Shown one piece after another: positions 37,633 through 50,043 of a stretch of 64,000 bases of DNA. Position 1 is the first letter of the stretch; each line of letters begins with the position of its first letter. The translations under genes and the position numbers were made by a program. Below the pieces are notes generated by a model that was given only the letters and a program-made list of their open reading frames with translations, had not been told where the DNA came from and did no database searches. Origin of the DNA: Adineta vaga (taxonomy: Eukaryota; Rotifera); assembly GCA_021613535.1 (NCBI GenBank), contig CP075495.1:2604001-2668000 (forward strand), given 5' to 3'.

Positions 37633-38787
37633 ATGCAATCATCACCTTTTTTTCGTGATAGTTTAAAAGTATGTGATCGAATATGATTTTTCTTAAATCT
37701 TGGAATACAATATCTTTTTATTTATTTAGTCTTCACCATTTGTTTCATTAATGAGCAAACGAACATTTGGTGAAGCGTACGTTATACTTTCGTTTTCATA
37801 ATTAACAAATAAATAATAATGATTATTGAATAGGAAAACTCCACCAAGTCCTCTATCACCTGGACAACAAAAACGTGTTCGTTTTCTTGTTGATAATAAC
37901 AATGATCAATCAAGTATGTCATCTTATTCTTCAAAACTAATGTAATTTATCTTTTCTATACTAGTTGATGAATCTCAATCATCGATTCTATTTCGACAAG
38001 GTGGAATAGGAACACGTTCGGGTAATATTAGTGCATTTGATGAAGTCGAAAATACACGTCGAATAACATCGAACTTTCTCTTTGGTAATACGAATTCTTC
38101 GTTTGATTTTGGATTAATGACACAAACTGGTATGGATCAACCGATGGAAAATGTAAACAATTCCAATAATAATTTTACTTTTATTCAAACAACTCAACGA
38201 ACAAAGTATACTTTTGATTGTGTTCCTTTATAATCATTGTTTTATTATGTAAATGTTTAGTCTTGCGAATGAGAATGGAAATGATGGAACTTGGTTAACA
38301 GTGTTTGGTTATCGAACCAATACTGATGCTCGAACATTAATAGATGAATTTAGTCAATTTGGTGTTATAGAAAAATTTGTGGTATGAATATGTTGTTTTC
38401 ATTTGAATCTATTCATTCATAATTCGACATAGATTGTTGATGAATCGAATATTTTTCATCTAAAATTTGAAACTCGTCTTCAAGCACAACGTGCTCTTAC
38501 AAAACATGGTCATATATTTGGTCAAATAATGATTGGTGTACGATATTGTACTGATAAAGTATGTTAGAAATGATTTTCATCATTTGATATTTATGTTTTC
38601 ATATAGGATGTAATTGGGTTGAAACCACAAAGTAGTACGAATGTTTATCTTGAAAATCCATTTCTTATACGACATCGACATCGTCTAGGTGTTTTATCAG
38701 TACGTTATTATTAACAGAAGGATAAAAACTGATTTTGATATGAATACTTATTTTATTTTAGTCAGCACCACTTACAGTTCAAAATTA
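37633..38787 (+). CDS. NUP35: Nucleoporin NUP35 (NUP53)
   Basis: Eight small exons. The N-terminal half is Ser/Pro/Thr/Asn-rich with TPPSPLSPGQQKRVRFLVD, as in NUP35. The Nup53-type RRM fold follows: GTWLTVFGYRTNTDARTL, EFSQFGVIEKF, FETRLQAQRALTKHG and IFGQIMIGVRYCTDK match vertebrate NUP35 closely. NUP35 is part of the inner ring of the nuclear pore and links NUP93, NUP155 and NDC1. After the RRM only about 40 residues remain, ending SAPLTVQN at a TAG in 38785-38787. The vertebrate and yeast proteins end with an amphipathic membrane-binding helix that I do not see here. The last exon codes for eight residues; an alternative 3' exon is possible but not evident before the next gene. Confidence 0.88.
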
Positions 38788-39137
38788 GTTTCATTACTCA
38801 TCATTATATATATATGCGCACATAAATCATTGTTGTTATTGATAGAATTTATACTATATCTCAACTTGATTATTTGATTTATTCACACGATGTCGATGTT
38901 ATTTTCTTATTTGTTTGTCTATATTGATTCTTATTTCATTCTTTAATTTCAATGTCATCATCAATTCAATAAATGTATAGAGAAATATTTCTTTTTTTTT
39001 TATGTTGAATAATACGTTAATTTTCGATTTATTTCAAAGATGTTTCATTAATCAACAAGATGGAAGAAAAAAAATAATATTAATTTATGAAATATTAGAA
39101 AATATACAGTTCTAATTTTCTGTTGATAATGATCGAT
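38788..39137. other. intergenic, convergent 3' ends of NUP35 and cathepsin L
   Basis: 350 bases between two convergent genes, holding both 3' UTRs. No coding exon seen. Confidence 0.4.
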
Positions 39138-40384
39138 TTAAACAAGAGGATAACTGGCCATGGTAGCAATACCGCATTGATTTTTCTTGTTACGGGTCAT
39201 CCAGATGTAACCTTTGTTACCCCATGATGTACCCCATGAATTTTTAACAATGTAGTATTCGTTTGATCCAGTTTTGTCATAACCAACAGCTAAAACACCG
39301 TGATCAAGTTCAGTTGATGAGCAATCGGGTTCATTGTAGACACCTGATTTGTAGAATTGAAATGAATCTTGTGAAGCATCAATAGCAACTGAAATTGGAC
39401 CAAGAGTAGCAATAGCGAGTTGAAGATCAGTTTCGTTTTTGCTTTTAATGTCAACGAAGCCCTAGAAGAAAAATATTGTCATTATCGAATTTCGTTGAAA
39501 CTATCGAGAAAACTATTACGTACAGTATCAGTAGCACCAACATTAGCTTTTTTGAATCGGCATTTACCATCACGAGCTTCATATGGATAGCTGCTTTCGG
39601 TATCAATACCTTCATTAGCTTTGATGTATTGAAAAGCGGAATCCATTAAACCACCATCACAACCCATGTTACCGAATTTGCCTGAGCAATCAACTAAGTT
39701 TTGTTCAGAGAGTGAAACGAGTTGTTTGGTTTTAGCGAAGTGTTGTCCTTCGAGTGAACCGGTAGCTGAGAAAGCCCAACATGATCCACATTGACCTTGA
39801 TCTTTGATTGGTGTTACATAACCTTCTTTGCGCCAATCTATACAAAGATTTAGAAATGATATTTTGTTACTATTTGAATGTTAGTTAGCAATACATACCA
39901 ACAGCATCTGGAAGAGCAACATTTGATGGAGCTAAGTATGTGTGTTGATCGAAGTCAGCGTTGTTAGCACCAGCTGAAATTTTTAAACCGTTCATTTGTT
40001 TTTTGAATTCTTCATGTGTCTAAAGAAATTCAGACAATACATCTTGATGTTTAATTAGAAAATAAACAAATTATTTACCATGTCACCGAATCGGTTCATG
40101 CCTAAGGTGTAGGTGTGAACACCTAAGTCAGCTTCGAGGTTGTGTTTGTGGATTTTAGCAAGATTGGCTTCCCAGATGGTACGACTATAAAATAAGAAAT
40201 AGATAATTTCAACGAGATTTGAAAGATATTATATAGCATACCGGGTAGTTTCTTCTTCGACTGAATTGTATTGTTTTTCATGGACACGTTTGAATAAAGT
40301 CCATTCATTGCCGAGTTGTTCATCGAGCATAGGTGCACAATAAGCGCCTACGAAGAGGACACAGAGAGCGATAAAAGCTTTCAT
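39138..40384 (-). CDS. Cathepsin L-like cysteine protease
   Basis: Five exons. A signal peptide ([17 protein letters not shown]) is followed by an I29 inhibitor propeptide ([20 protein letters not shown], an ERFNIN-type stretch, then MNRFGDMTHEEF). The mature papain domain starts near LPDAVDWRKEG. The catalytic set is complete: Gln in [15 protein letters not shown], Cys in the same block, His in [13 protein letters not shown], Asn in [27 protein letters not shown] is typical of the cathepsin L group. It is a lysosomal or secreted digestive protease. The ATG at 40384 is used because the signal peptide begins there; a longer frame upstream has no Met. Base composition is less A+T-biased than its neighbours, which suggests high expression. 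Confidence 0.94.
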
Positions 40385-41722
40385 CGTTAGTGCTGTTGTA
40401 GATAATATTAGTGTTCTTGTCAATCGACGAGTTAATGAAAAACTGTGAGAGTTATGTGTCTTTATATAGATGTTATAAGTTTCGCCTGGTCATCAGATTA
40501 CCTTGCAAAAGATAACACTAAAATTTGCCATATCATTCGAGAAGTTATTAATGATTTAACTTGCATAGCATGATAGGAGAAGAATAAAAGTGCAGTTTAG
40601 TTATCTTTAGAATATTCTTTGTTCTTGAAACGTCATAGTGATAAACGATGGTAGAGAAACCAGGTGATAAAATTCAGCTTTGTAAATGTAATATGATATA
40701 TGAATATTATTTTTTATATGAAATATAAAATCAAAATACAGAAAGAATTAGTTCTGGAATGTTATCGAATCAGATAGAAACAGTTATTGCAATCATTCAA
40801 AGAACTCCTTTTATTGTTATTGTTGTTGTTGAAAAGATGAGTTATTTAGTAATTTTTTTCTGACTTTTTATTAATATTCTATTAGAATGTAGAAGAAATA
40901 ATGGAATTCATCATAATAGTATAGTAAGTATATACTTGCACAACAATCTGTTCTCCAATGAACTACTGTACGTGAATGTTGAACAACTTATACATTAATT
41001 ATATAAATTTCAAACACTTAAACTTTATTTTTTCAGTTATTATCAACAAACTATTTTTGTCTGGTGAGAAGGCTATCACTGTTAGTTCTGAAGATAAAAA
41101 AGAATCTTCATATTTTTTCGTCTTATGAATGTGCACACGGTGTTTTACAGTTCGAAATGAAAAGAGATTCTTAGAATAAAAAGAATATTTACAACTTCAT
41201 ATTTTTCAATCATAATATTTAATATTTATTCAAATAAAATGAGCAAGTCATCGTTCATATTATTATAGAAATCGGAAATTATGAAAGCAGTTCACTAAGT
41301 CATCATGTTTTGGTTGTTAAATTCAATAAATGAATCTGTCATATATTTATGCAAAACTAGAATGAGTATTGTTAATGCAAGATATTTCGATGCATTCAGT
41401 TTCACATCGTCACATGTCCCCAAGAAAATATCTGAATGACATAACTTTCAGAGGGCGCTCTTGTACTCGAATCAATTGATTTGATTGGTTCATCTTCAAA
41501 GTCCATGTAGTAGCTGTGATGATCCTGAAAATAATAATGCCGCAGAAGAAAAAATGAAGTTGTTTTGTTTTCATTCAATTGATGTATGTGGTAATTTCAA
41601 CATCGATAGTATTATGACTTCAAATTTCTTCCGAGTTTATTGTTGTGTCGAAAGATTTCGTCATAATCCTCTTTGATGGTTTACTATAAAAAGCCGTTCT
41701 ATGATACTTCTAGATCACAAAT
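40385..41722. other. divergent intergenic region, cathepsin L and ZPR1
   Basis: 1.3 kb between two divergent genes. Apart from the TATA box I see no named site. A 63-codon frame at 41485-41676 lacks domain support and is left out. An acceptor-like AG (ATACTTCTAG) ends at 41713, 9 nt before the ZPR1 ATG. Confidence 0.45.
40461..40469 (-). promoter_or_regulatory. TATA box of the cathepsin L gene
   Basis: On the minus strand the sequence reads CTATATAAAG, about 80 bases upstream of the ATG at 40384. A start of transcription some 30 bases downstream would leave a 5' leader of about 50 bases. It is one of the few clear TATA boxes in the window. Confidence 0.6.
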
Positions 41723-43165
41723 ATGACTACTACTGAAACATATCCAGCTTTTGCCGCACTTTCAGCCGATGATGCTGATAATCAATTGACTGAAATTCAG
41801 TCACTTTGTATGAATTGTTATTGTCAAGGACAGACACGTTTATTATTAACACGTATACCTTACTATAAAGATGTTATACTTAGTTCATTTGAATGTGATT
41901 CATGTCATTTCAAAAATAACGATATTCAACCAGCACAACGTGTTGAATCATTTGGAATTTTAATCAATGTTCATGTTACTCAACCTCTTGATTTTAATCG
42001 ACAATTTGTTAAATCAAGTTATGGAACAATTCGTATTAAAGAATTGGATTTCGAACAAGAACCTTATGGTGCAAATGGTGTTTTAACAACAATTGAAGGT
42101 AGGTTTTTTTTTTGGAAAAGAAAGATGGTAAACATATGAAATGAACTTGTAATATTAGGTTTCTTTGATTCGGTCGTTGAAAATATCAATAAAACACTCA
42201 AACAGATCGACGAAACATTGGATGATTTAAAGAAAAATCTTACTGATGACAATCAAAGTAATATTTCTCAATTTGAACAACAAAAAATCAAATTCAATGA
42301 ATTTCTTGCTCGTGTCGAAGCATTTAAAACTTTATCAGAAACATTTCATTTTGAAATCGATGATCCAAGCGGTAATAGTTTTATTGAAAATCCGAAAGCA
42401 CCTCATCGCGATGAACAAATGACAACTAAAAGTTATCGTCGATCATTTGAACAGAACGCGGCTCTAGGTATCAACGAAGAAGAAGAAGCAGCTGCTGAAG
42501 AGCAGGCTGCATTAGACGCAAATGAGGTATCAAAAGATGAAATCTTAAAATTTGCAACCAACTGTCCTTATTGTAATTCACCATGCGATACAAATATGAA
42601 ACTAACACAAATTCCATATTTCAAAGAAGTTATCATTATGGCAACATCATGCGATGTCTGTGGACATAAATCAAATGAAGTCAAATCTGGTAGCGGTATT
42701 GCAGCCGAAGGAATTCGTTACACATTAGCGATGAATGATACAACAGATTTAAATCGTGATATCCTAGTGTCTGAAACATCGTCATTTTCAATTCCGGAAC
42801 TTGATTTTGAAATATCAGCATCAAGATCTATTGGTGGAAAATTTACTACAGTTGAAGGCGTATTTACAACATTAAAAACTGAATTAAGCAATGTTATTAT
42901 GCCATTTAGTTGTGGTGATAGTCGGGATCCAAAAAGTGATAAAAATCAAATGAAATCATTCGTTGATATTCTTTCAGCTATTACTGCTGGAGAACAATTT
43001 GTTACTATTGTTTTAGATGATCCAGCTGGTAATTGTTATTTACAGAACATATGTGCACCTGAACCCGATCCTCAATTAACCCTTGAACATTACAAACGTT
43101 CCGAAGAACAAGACGAATTGTTAGGATTAAATGATATGAAAGTGGAAAATTATGAAGCAACCTAG
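41723..43165 (+). CDS. ZPR1: Zinc finger protein ZPR1
   Basis: Two exons (41723-42098, 42159-43165) give about 460 residues with the family's duplicated layout. The first C4 finger is CMNCYCQG...FECDSC, followed by an alpha/beta homology domain. The second is CPYCNSPC...CDVCGHKSNEVKSG. The sequences IDDPSGNSFIENPKAP and LDDPAGNCYLQN, and the C-terminal LGLNDMKVENYEA, match vertebrate ZPR1 almost exactly. ZPR1 is an eEF1A-folding chaperone that shuttles to the nucleus on growth stimulation. The C-terminus stops a few residues earlier than in human. Only one 60-nt intron, fewer than its neighbours. Confidence 0.96.
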
Positions 43166-43467
43166 CATGAACTTAATCGAACAGTAATTTTCGGATTTCT
43201 TTATATATGTTTCGATTTGAAAAAGAATAAATATAATTTTCGACATACTCTTGAAGATATGTTCCAAGAACTATCAATAACTTTTGTGATAAATTGAGAT
43301 CAAGGATTTGAATTCTTCCGAATGTTTCAGTATGAAAACAATGATCGTAGACATTTTTTCATACTCAAAATGCAAATCATTTTGAATATATTTCAGATAT
43401 GTTTTCATTTTCGTTCATATAGATAATTTACTACTTAGATTAAACCAGTTTCTATCTACAGTAAGAA
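43166..43467. other. intergenic, ZPR1 to GNL3
   Basis: 302 bases with no coding exon. TTTCTATCTACAG ends at 43461, 6 nt before the GNL3 ATG, so it may be a trans-splice or 5' UTR acceptor. Confidence 0.4.
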
Positions 43468-45694
43468 ATGAGTAAAGAATCAAGAAAATCTTCAGATAGT
43501 AGAAGTAAGTGCTTAGTTAAATGAAAAGTTTGTTTGCTACAATTAGTTTTGAATGTTTAGAAAAGAATGTATCAAATATAAAAGTTTCGAAGGTGGGTTC
43601 ATCTAAAAGTGAAGTGTTACGAAAAGATAAAGAATCAAAAATACAGGTTTCAATATTTTCAAATATTTCGAATTCATTTGTATGCAATCAATATTCTAGT
43701 TAGCAGACGAACGACCGAAAACTTTAGAATCAATGATGATCGATATTGAACGACGACAAAATGAATACCAACAAAATCAACTTTCATCGGTAGATTTATT
43801 CTCTACTCTTTCATTTCTATTTAATTCAATTTAGAATGATGATAATGATGATCATCATGATCATACCTTCTCGGAAATGATAGATGGACATGAAAAATCA
43901 CGAAAAACATTCTATCGTGAATTTAAAAAGGTTGTTGATGCATCGGATATCATTATTGAAGTACTTGATGCTCGTGATCCACTTGGTTGCCGTTGTCCAC
44001 AAGTTGAAGAAGCTGTTTTAACATCTGGAAAAAATAAAAAACTAATTTTACTTTTGAATAAAATTGGTTTGATCTTCATTCAATTTTCAAGATAATTCAT
44101 TCATTCTTCATTTGAATAGATCTTATTCCACGAGACAATCTTGATAAATGGTTAAAATATTTACGGAATGAATTTCCAACAATTGCTTTTCGTGCATCGA
44201 CTCAAAATCAACGTGATCGATTGGTATGGAATACTAATATTTTCATCAAAAGAATTATGACTGTTGTTTAGGGCCATGTTAAAGTATCATTGAAAGCTTG
44301 TGATGAACATATGCTTCGATCATCAAATAAATGTTTTGGTGCTATGACATTAATGAATCTACTTTCAAATTATTGTCGAAAAAATGATATTAAAACTAGT
44401 GTAACTGTTGGAATTGTTGGTAAACGAACAATTCTTATTTTATACAAAATTTAATTAAATTTCGATCGACGTTTTTTTAGGTTATCCAAATGTTGGAAAG
44501 AGTAGTGTTATTAATAGTTTGAAACGAAGTCAAGCTTGTGAAACAGGTGCTATGCCTGGTTTAACTAAGTAATTGATTTATAGTTTAATGAACGAATTAG
44601 TTTGTTTGATTTCCTATAGACAAATGCAAACAGTTAAATTAGATAAATTAATTAAATTATTCGATAGTCCTGGTATTGTTATGTCGAAAGAAACAAATCC
44701 AGCTACACTTATTCTTCGAAATTGTGTTCGAGTATAGCATGTTAATAGTATATGATGCAAACACATATTTTATATTTAGATTGAAACAATTGAAAATCTT
44801 CTACCAGCTATTGAATTATTACTTCATCGATGTTCAAAGGAACAAGTAGAATAGCGTACATTTTCTCGATATAATTAGAAAGTAACTGCAATCATTTTAG
44901 ATGTTGCTTCAATATGATCTAGATGATTTTCGAGATGTGAATGATTTTCTCATGAAAATAGCTGTAAAAATGGGCACTTTAAAGAAAGGTGGTATATCAG
45001 ATACTCATAAAGCTGCTCAACGAGTCCTTTCCGATTGGACGAATGGAAAATTAACGTATTTTACTGAACCACCAGAACGTACTAATGAAATCATTCATAC
45101 TGAACTTGTTACACAAATGAAGGAAGCATTTGATATCGATGCTTTACTAAATAATGAGAACGAAGAATATGATGATTTACAAACACCTCCATCTTCTCTG
45201 GTAGTATCGAATCAAACATGTGCTGATTATGAACAAGAAGAAGAATGTGTGTCTAATAGTGGAAATAGTAATGAAGAAGAAGAAGAAATGGATGATGATC
45301 ATCAATCGATAACAAGCAACTCTAAACAAGTAGAGAACTAAACATCTCTTGAATTTTTTCTAAAATAAACCATTTCATAGGTTCAGTTTACAGTTCAAGC
45401 AAGAGATAAAAGCAAACGATTATCGAAACATGAAACAACTAATCAAATAGATAAACACTACAATGACGATATTCGACGATCTGTCAATAGATCGAACCAA
45501 ATTCGACAACAAGAATTTAAAAAAATGAAAAAAAATCAAAGAAAAACTGGTAAACTAATTCTTTTCTTGGTGAAGTTTATTCTCTTTAATATTGTTTTTG
45601 TTTAGAAAAAACAATGGAAAATCTTGGTAATGCATTAGATTCTATCATCCGATTGACATCAACATCAACGACTCATGATTCTATTGAAGACTAA
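43468..45694 (+). CDS. Nucleostemin/GNL3-family nucleolar GTPase
   Basis: About twelve exons. A basic N-terminus (low-complexity Lys/Ser) precedes the GNL3 N-terminal region and a circularly permuted G domain, with motifs in the order G4 (LLNKIDLIP), G5 region (AFRASTQ), G1 ([14 protein letters not shown]), G2 (MPGLTK) and G3 (LFDSPGIV). The signature [15 protein letters not shown] is typical of the nucleostemin/GNL3L group. Downstream come a helical region ([23 protein letters not shown]) and a long acidic stretch, then a Lys/Arg-rich tail. These proteins cycle between nucleolus and nucleoplasm and act in pre-rRNA processing and 60S assembly. The permuted order is normal for the family. Whether it is GNL3 or GNL3L cannot be told. 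Confidence 0.92.
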
Positions 45695-46062
45695 TACAAT
45701 CGTTGGAATTTTCTTGTTATTATTTCTTTTCTTTTAAATTGAAATAAAAATTACTGCAGTTTATTTTCTAACGATTCGAAGTGATGAATTGAAGTTTTAA
45801 TTATTACCCAATGAAAGGTCAATGGGGACGTTTCTAACTGTATTTTAATCTCTGATTGCGATAATAGATGTTCTAACAAGTCCAATACACTTGAAAACAA
45901 TCGTTCGTACTTTTCAGTTCGATCGATGATATGAACGAAAGAAAAGAAAAGAAAACATGTTCGAATTTGTCAAAATATCATCGAGGGATATGTTTACGAA
46001 TTTATCTATTCGTTTCAAAAGAGAATATACATGCACATTCAGTACGATTATAATATGTATTA
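45695..46062. other. intergenic, 368 bases
   Basis: GNL3 3' flank and upstream of the next gene; no exon or RNA gene seen. An AG after a weak pyrimidine stretch lies at 46041-46042. Confidence 0.35.
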
Positions 46063-46984
46063 ATGGCGACCAGTGGTTTCTTTACTTATCATGATCTTTA
46101 TGCTGGTAAACCTGAAAATTACCATCATCGAAATACATTTCGACTATTATCATCTGATACGACACACAGTTTACCAATATTAAATACAACGATTGAAACA
46201 TTATCATCAACAACAACAAATTCAACAGAATCAACTTCAGTAACAACGATACTATTGGATAGTAAATTAGATAAGTTTGTTCAACTGATTCCATTTACGT
46301 ATTTTCATTGGTTTCTTATTGGATTGGCAGCTTTATTAGCATTATTATTAAGTGTTATTTTTACATATTACTGTCGCAGTTATTGTCGAAAACAAAAGAA
46401 ATCTTGCGAGTAAAGAAATGTGATGTGCAAACTGATAAAAACTCTATTGCATTTGTTTTACTAGTGAAAAGAAACAACCATTTTCAAGTTTCTATCGATA
46501 TCGAAAAACAAATCAACTTGGAAAAGGAAGCAATGTTTACGAATCTACATCACCATATCCATTTCCATCTCCTGCACGTCCATGTCCATCAAAATCGGTA
46601 GATCGTCGTAATAATCGACTTCTTCGTGAAGGTCTCGATGCTGTTGGTTCTCCACGTGTGTTACGTACTGATGTAAGTCAAATAGAACCATCGAGGTAAA
46701 TTTTTGTAACACATATTTTTGTGTTTTCAAAATGAATCTGTTTCTCTCTATTTAAAGTTCATTTAGCAGTTCAGCATCCGATTTACTGGCAGAAATGAAA
46801 GGTCGATTGAATATTCATTCGTCTAAATTATCACAAGAGAAAGAACGAACTTATGAAACACAAGTAACATTTCATTTAGATGATAGAAACTCTCATTGAG
46901 TGTTTTGTTTTGTTTCTTTAGCGTGCAAATATGGCATTAACCGATGATGCAAAAGATACTTCTTTACTTGTTGATATCAACTAG
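46063..46984 (+). CDS. Single-pass membrane protein, unknown role
   Basis: Four exons, about 245 residues, with 50-60-nt introns that keep frame throughout. The N-terminal ~75 residues are Ser/Thr/Asn-rich with several NxS/T sites and no clear signal peptide. One strong membrane span follows (FHWFLIGLAALLALLLSVIF), then Cys-rich CRSYCRKQKKSC, a likely palmitoylation site. The cytosolic part is polar with FSSFYRYRK, PYPFPSPARPCP, LREGLDAVGSPR and a helical SASDLLAEMKGRL, ending LLVDIN. The gene ends 140 bases from the convergent CIAO1 gene. I do not recognise the family. The coding-like composition and consistent splicing make it a real gene. Confidence 0.7.
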
Positions 46985-47123
46985 TTAGTTTTTTTTTATA
47001 TTGTTTTTTAACGATTGACACTGACACAACTTTTGTGTTTTGTGCGTTTTTCTTTTATTTTTAAACGAAACAGAAAGAATTTTCTTAACATAAAGAAATT
47101 TAAAAAAGAAAACTAAGTAACAA

Positions 47124-48576
47124 TCAGGAAGATTTCTGTTCTATACGCCATAATTTAATCGTACCATCGTCCGAACAAGATGCGAGTAGACCGGGTTCTT
47201 TTGGATTAAATGATATACAATTGACATCTTGCGTATGTGCTTGTGTATTCGAAGCAATTAATGAAAAACTAGGTGATGCATCCATTTGTTGTCGTTCCTC
47301 TTCGCGAAAGACACGTATTGCATTATCACCAGATGCAGTTGCAATTAAACCCGTCAAATGACACCTTCAAAAGAACCATAGTAACAATTTTGACGATATA
47401 AAAAAAACAAAAAACTTACCATTTAACATCATAAATCATTTGTGTATGATAGCCACTTATTGTACATACACATTTCCATACTGGATAAAATCCGTTCGGC
47501 GAACGTATACCTAAAGAATCATATGACAAATGGAGTTCCTATTGTATAATCTACTCTACCTTCTTGATTATTTTTTTCATAGGCTTGCCAAATTTTAACT
47601 GTCTTATCATCACTACAAGACACTAATCGTTTTCCAGTAACATCAAAATCACAGGCCCATACGGTTGATGTATGCGATTCTTATAATATAAGTAAATAAA
47701 TAAAAAATAAAAACTTCGTTTTATATTTGGAATATTTCTGTACCTAAACTACATACACATGACCAATCATCTTGATCTTCAATATACATTTTAATTGTAT
47801 CATCATAACCACATGAGGCTAAAATCTACATGAAGTTGGATACGAAATAGAAGAGAATGAAAAAGCTTACATCTTTTTGTGGATGCCATTTCAAATGTTT
47901 GACATCTTGTGTATGTGTTGTTAGAACAGCAGCACATGCGAAATCATTTTCTTCTTCATTATCTATTTTATCAACAAAGAAATAAAAGAATGTATCTATT
48001 TTCAATTTAATCAAAAATAAAATCTTTACATTCCCAAATCCAAACACTTTTGTCTCGTCCACATGTTGCCAAATAAAGTCCACTTCGCGAGAATGCAACA
48101 TCTTTGACTTCATTTTCATGACCTTCTAATGTTGTTTGTAAGACAAAATCTTGACCTTCTCTTTCCCATACGGATACTTTAGCATCGAAACCTGCCGATG
48201 CTAAACGCGCACCACAAAATGACCAAGCAACTGATCGAATCGATCGTGTATGACCTTCAGTTATTGTACTTTTACACACCCAATTTCTTTCTCCTGAACA
48301 CAAGAAAAAAAAGTTGACTTCTCTCAATTTGATTTGAAGGAAAAAAATCGATCAAAGCAATAAGCAATCAAAGTATCTCTTCACCTTCACGTCCCCAAAG
48401 TTTGATCATTTTGTCTGAACCACATGATGCAAGTCTAAACATAACAATCCAAATAATTTCTTTGTACCATAAACGATAATTGAATCATACAATGTTCCTA
48501 TTGGATTCCAAGCTACACACCATACACGATCTTCCGATGCTTCAAATGCTTGTAATTCAATCAATTCTCCAATCAT
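47124..48576 (-). CDS. CIAO1: CIAO1, WD40 subunit of the cytosolic Fe-S targeting complex
   Basis: About seven exons encode a seven-bladed WD40 protein of the CIAO1/Cia1 family. Conserved blocks include [28 protein letters not shown]-like [78 protein letters not shown] and [23 protein letters not shown]1, with MMS19 and CIAO2B, hands Fe-S clusters to cytosolic and nuclear apoproteins such as DNA polymerases and helicases. The start is the ATG before the first blade, [11 protein letters not shown]. It converges with the 46063 gene and lies in tandem with sarcoglycan. Confidence 0.95.
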
Positions 48577-48878
48577 CTATATATCTAAGATGTTTGAGAA
48601 GTTTTCGTGGTATTTTACTTTCTTAAATCAATTTCAAAACAAAAAGCAAACATCGATACAACATACATTTTTAATAACTATTGTAAAAAAAAGAATGAGA
48701 AAAAACCCCATCACACACATATAAATATAATTAAAAAGATAAACAAAACAAATGACTCATTATTGGATGTAGATTAATTCTAAAATTTTCGCCTGAGATT
48801 CTATAAATAACACAACATAAAACTGAATAAATGCATAGAAGAAGAGAAATACAACTGGTAAAGAACGTTCTTTTTCGA
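48577..48878. other. intergenic, sarcoglycan to CIAO1
   Basis: 302 bases between two minus-strand genes, sarcoglycan upstream in transcription. No coding exon seen. CIAO1 has an acceptor-like AG (CATCTTAG) 8 nt before its ATG. Confidence 0.4.
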
Positions 48879-50043
48879 TCATTCACGACAATCGAATGCA
48901 TGTTGACGACAATCGATTGCAGCAAATACAAGACCATTTTCGCAAATACATACAGAATACGATTGAGAACTACGAGCAACAATAGGTGCTTTTGCACGAT
49001 CGAAAAAACGTAATTTTTCAAAATAAATATGTTCATTTTGAAGACGAATCTAATTGAAATTCATATTTGATTAAATAAGAAATAAAAAAATACAAATTTC
49101 GTTTTCTACCGTATGAGATTTGATTAGAATGTCATTGGCAACAAAGTCTAATGTCTGCCGTGCTGATATATCAATATCACTATTCGATGAAAGCATCAAT
49201 CGACCTTCGTCTGCTGAGAGACTAAAAAGAAATATGACAATGAAAGATATATATAATCTCTTTTTTTATTGACCTTAAATTTCTATCTGAACTAATAGAA
49301 TTCGTTACTAGATGTGGTAGTTCCAATTTTTTGTGTTCTAAAAGATTAGAATACAATTATAAATATATAGAGAGAGATATCAAATAACCAATAAATCATA
49401 CCATTGATAATTGCTAGATCATCAGTATAAACTTGAATTTTCGATGAATCGATTGCGACAAGTTTAGAACCAGTTCGATCATTGATTTGAAATTGTTCAC
49501 AATCTGCATGAATTCCTTGTTTATCTAAATCAATCGAAGAAAAATAACGATCTTAGATGATCAACAATGCTTTTAATTTACCAATCGTTAATGTTGAATG
49601 TTTATTTTTCGATCCACTTTGAAGTTGTACACTTTTTTCTGATTGAATACTTAATGACTATGAAAATATGAAACAATTCATCCAGAAATTTCGTTGAATG
49701 ACAATCATTCAAACCTGATCACCACTAAAAATTCGATTAGTAATTAATCCATCTTTGAGTACCACTGGTGATCGAAATACAACATGATTTTTAAATATTG
49801 ATATAGGTCCAAGACTTCCCTAAAGTAGACGTAGACATTCCTATTAACAAACAAACTATCAATATACAAACAAACCCAATGAAGACCTAATACGAGTGAT
49901 AACCAAAGTGTTAAACATACATTAATAAAGACAATAATAGTTAAAGCAATTAAAAGACAATATAAACAACGTTTTCTCCATCCATATATACCAACGGATA
50001 CATTTTTCGTTGGTTTAACATATTCTATGTGCATATCATTCAT
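48879..50043 (-). CDS. Delta/gamma-sarcoglycan
   Basis: About seven exons, roughly 290 residues, starting 49876-50043 and 49715-49819. A short cytosolic N-terminus leads into VGIYGWRKRCLYCLLIALTI, nearly the exact vertebrate delta/gamma-sarcoglycan motif before its single membrane span (type II). The ectodomain is a beta-helical repeat region (FRSPVVLKDGLITNR, LSLSADEGRLMLSS). It ends with the Cys-rich tail VCICENGLVFAAIDC, DCRE, matching the VCANGRLFLS-type cluster of the family. Sarcoglycans are part of the dystrophin-associated complex of muscle. The ATG at 50043 is the first after an acceptor-like CTTCTCTAG. Delta and gamma forms cannot be told apart in invertebrates. Confidence 0.92.

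Noticed and set aside
41485-41676. 63-codon Cys-containing frame before ZPR1
   Set aside because: No domain, no splice continuation, and it lies in the divergent upstream region.
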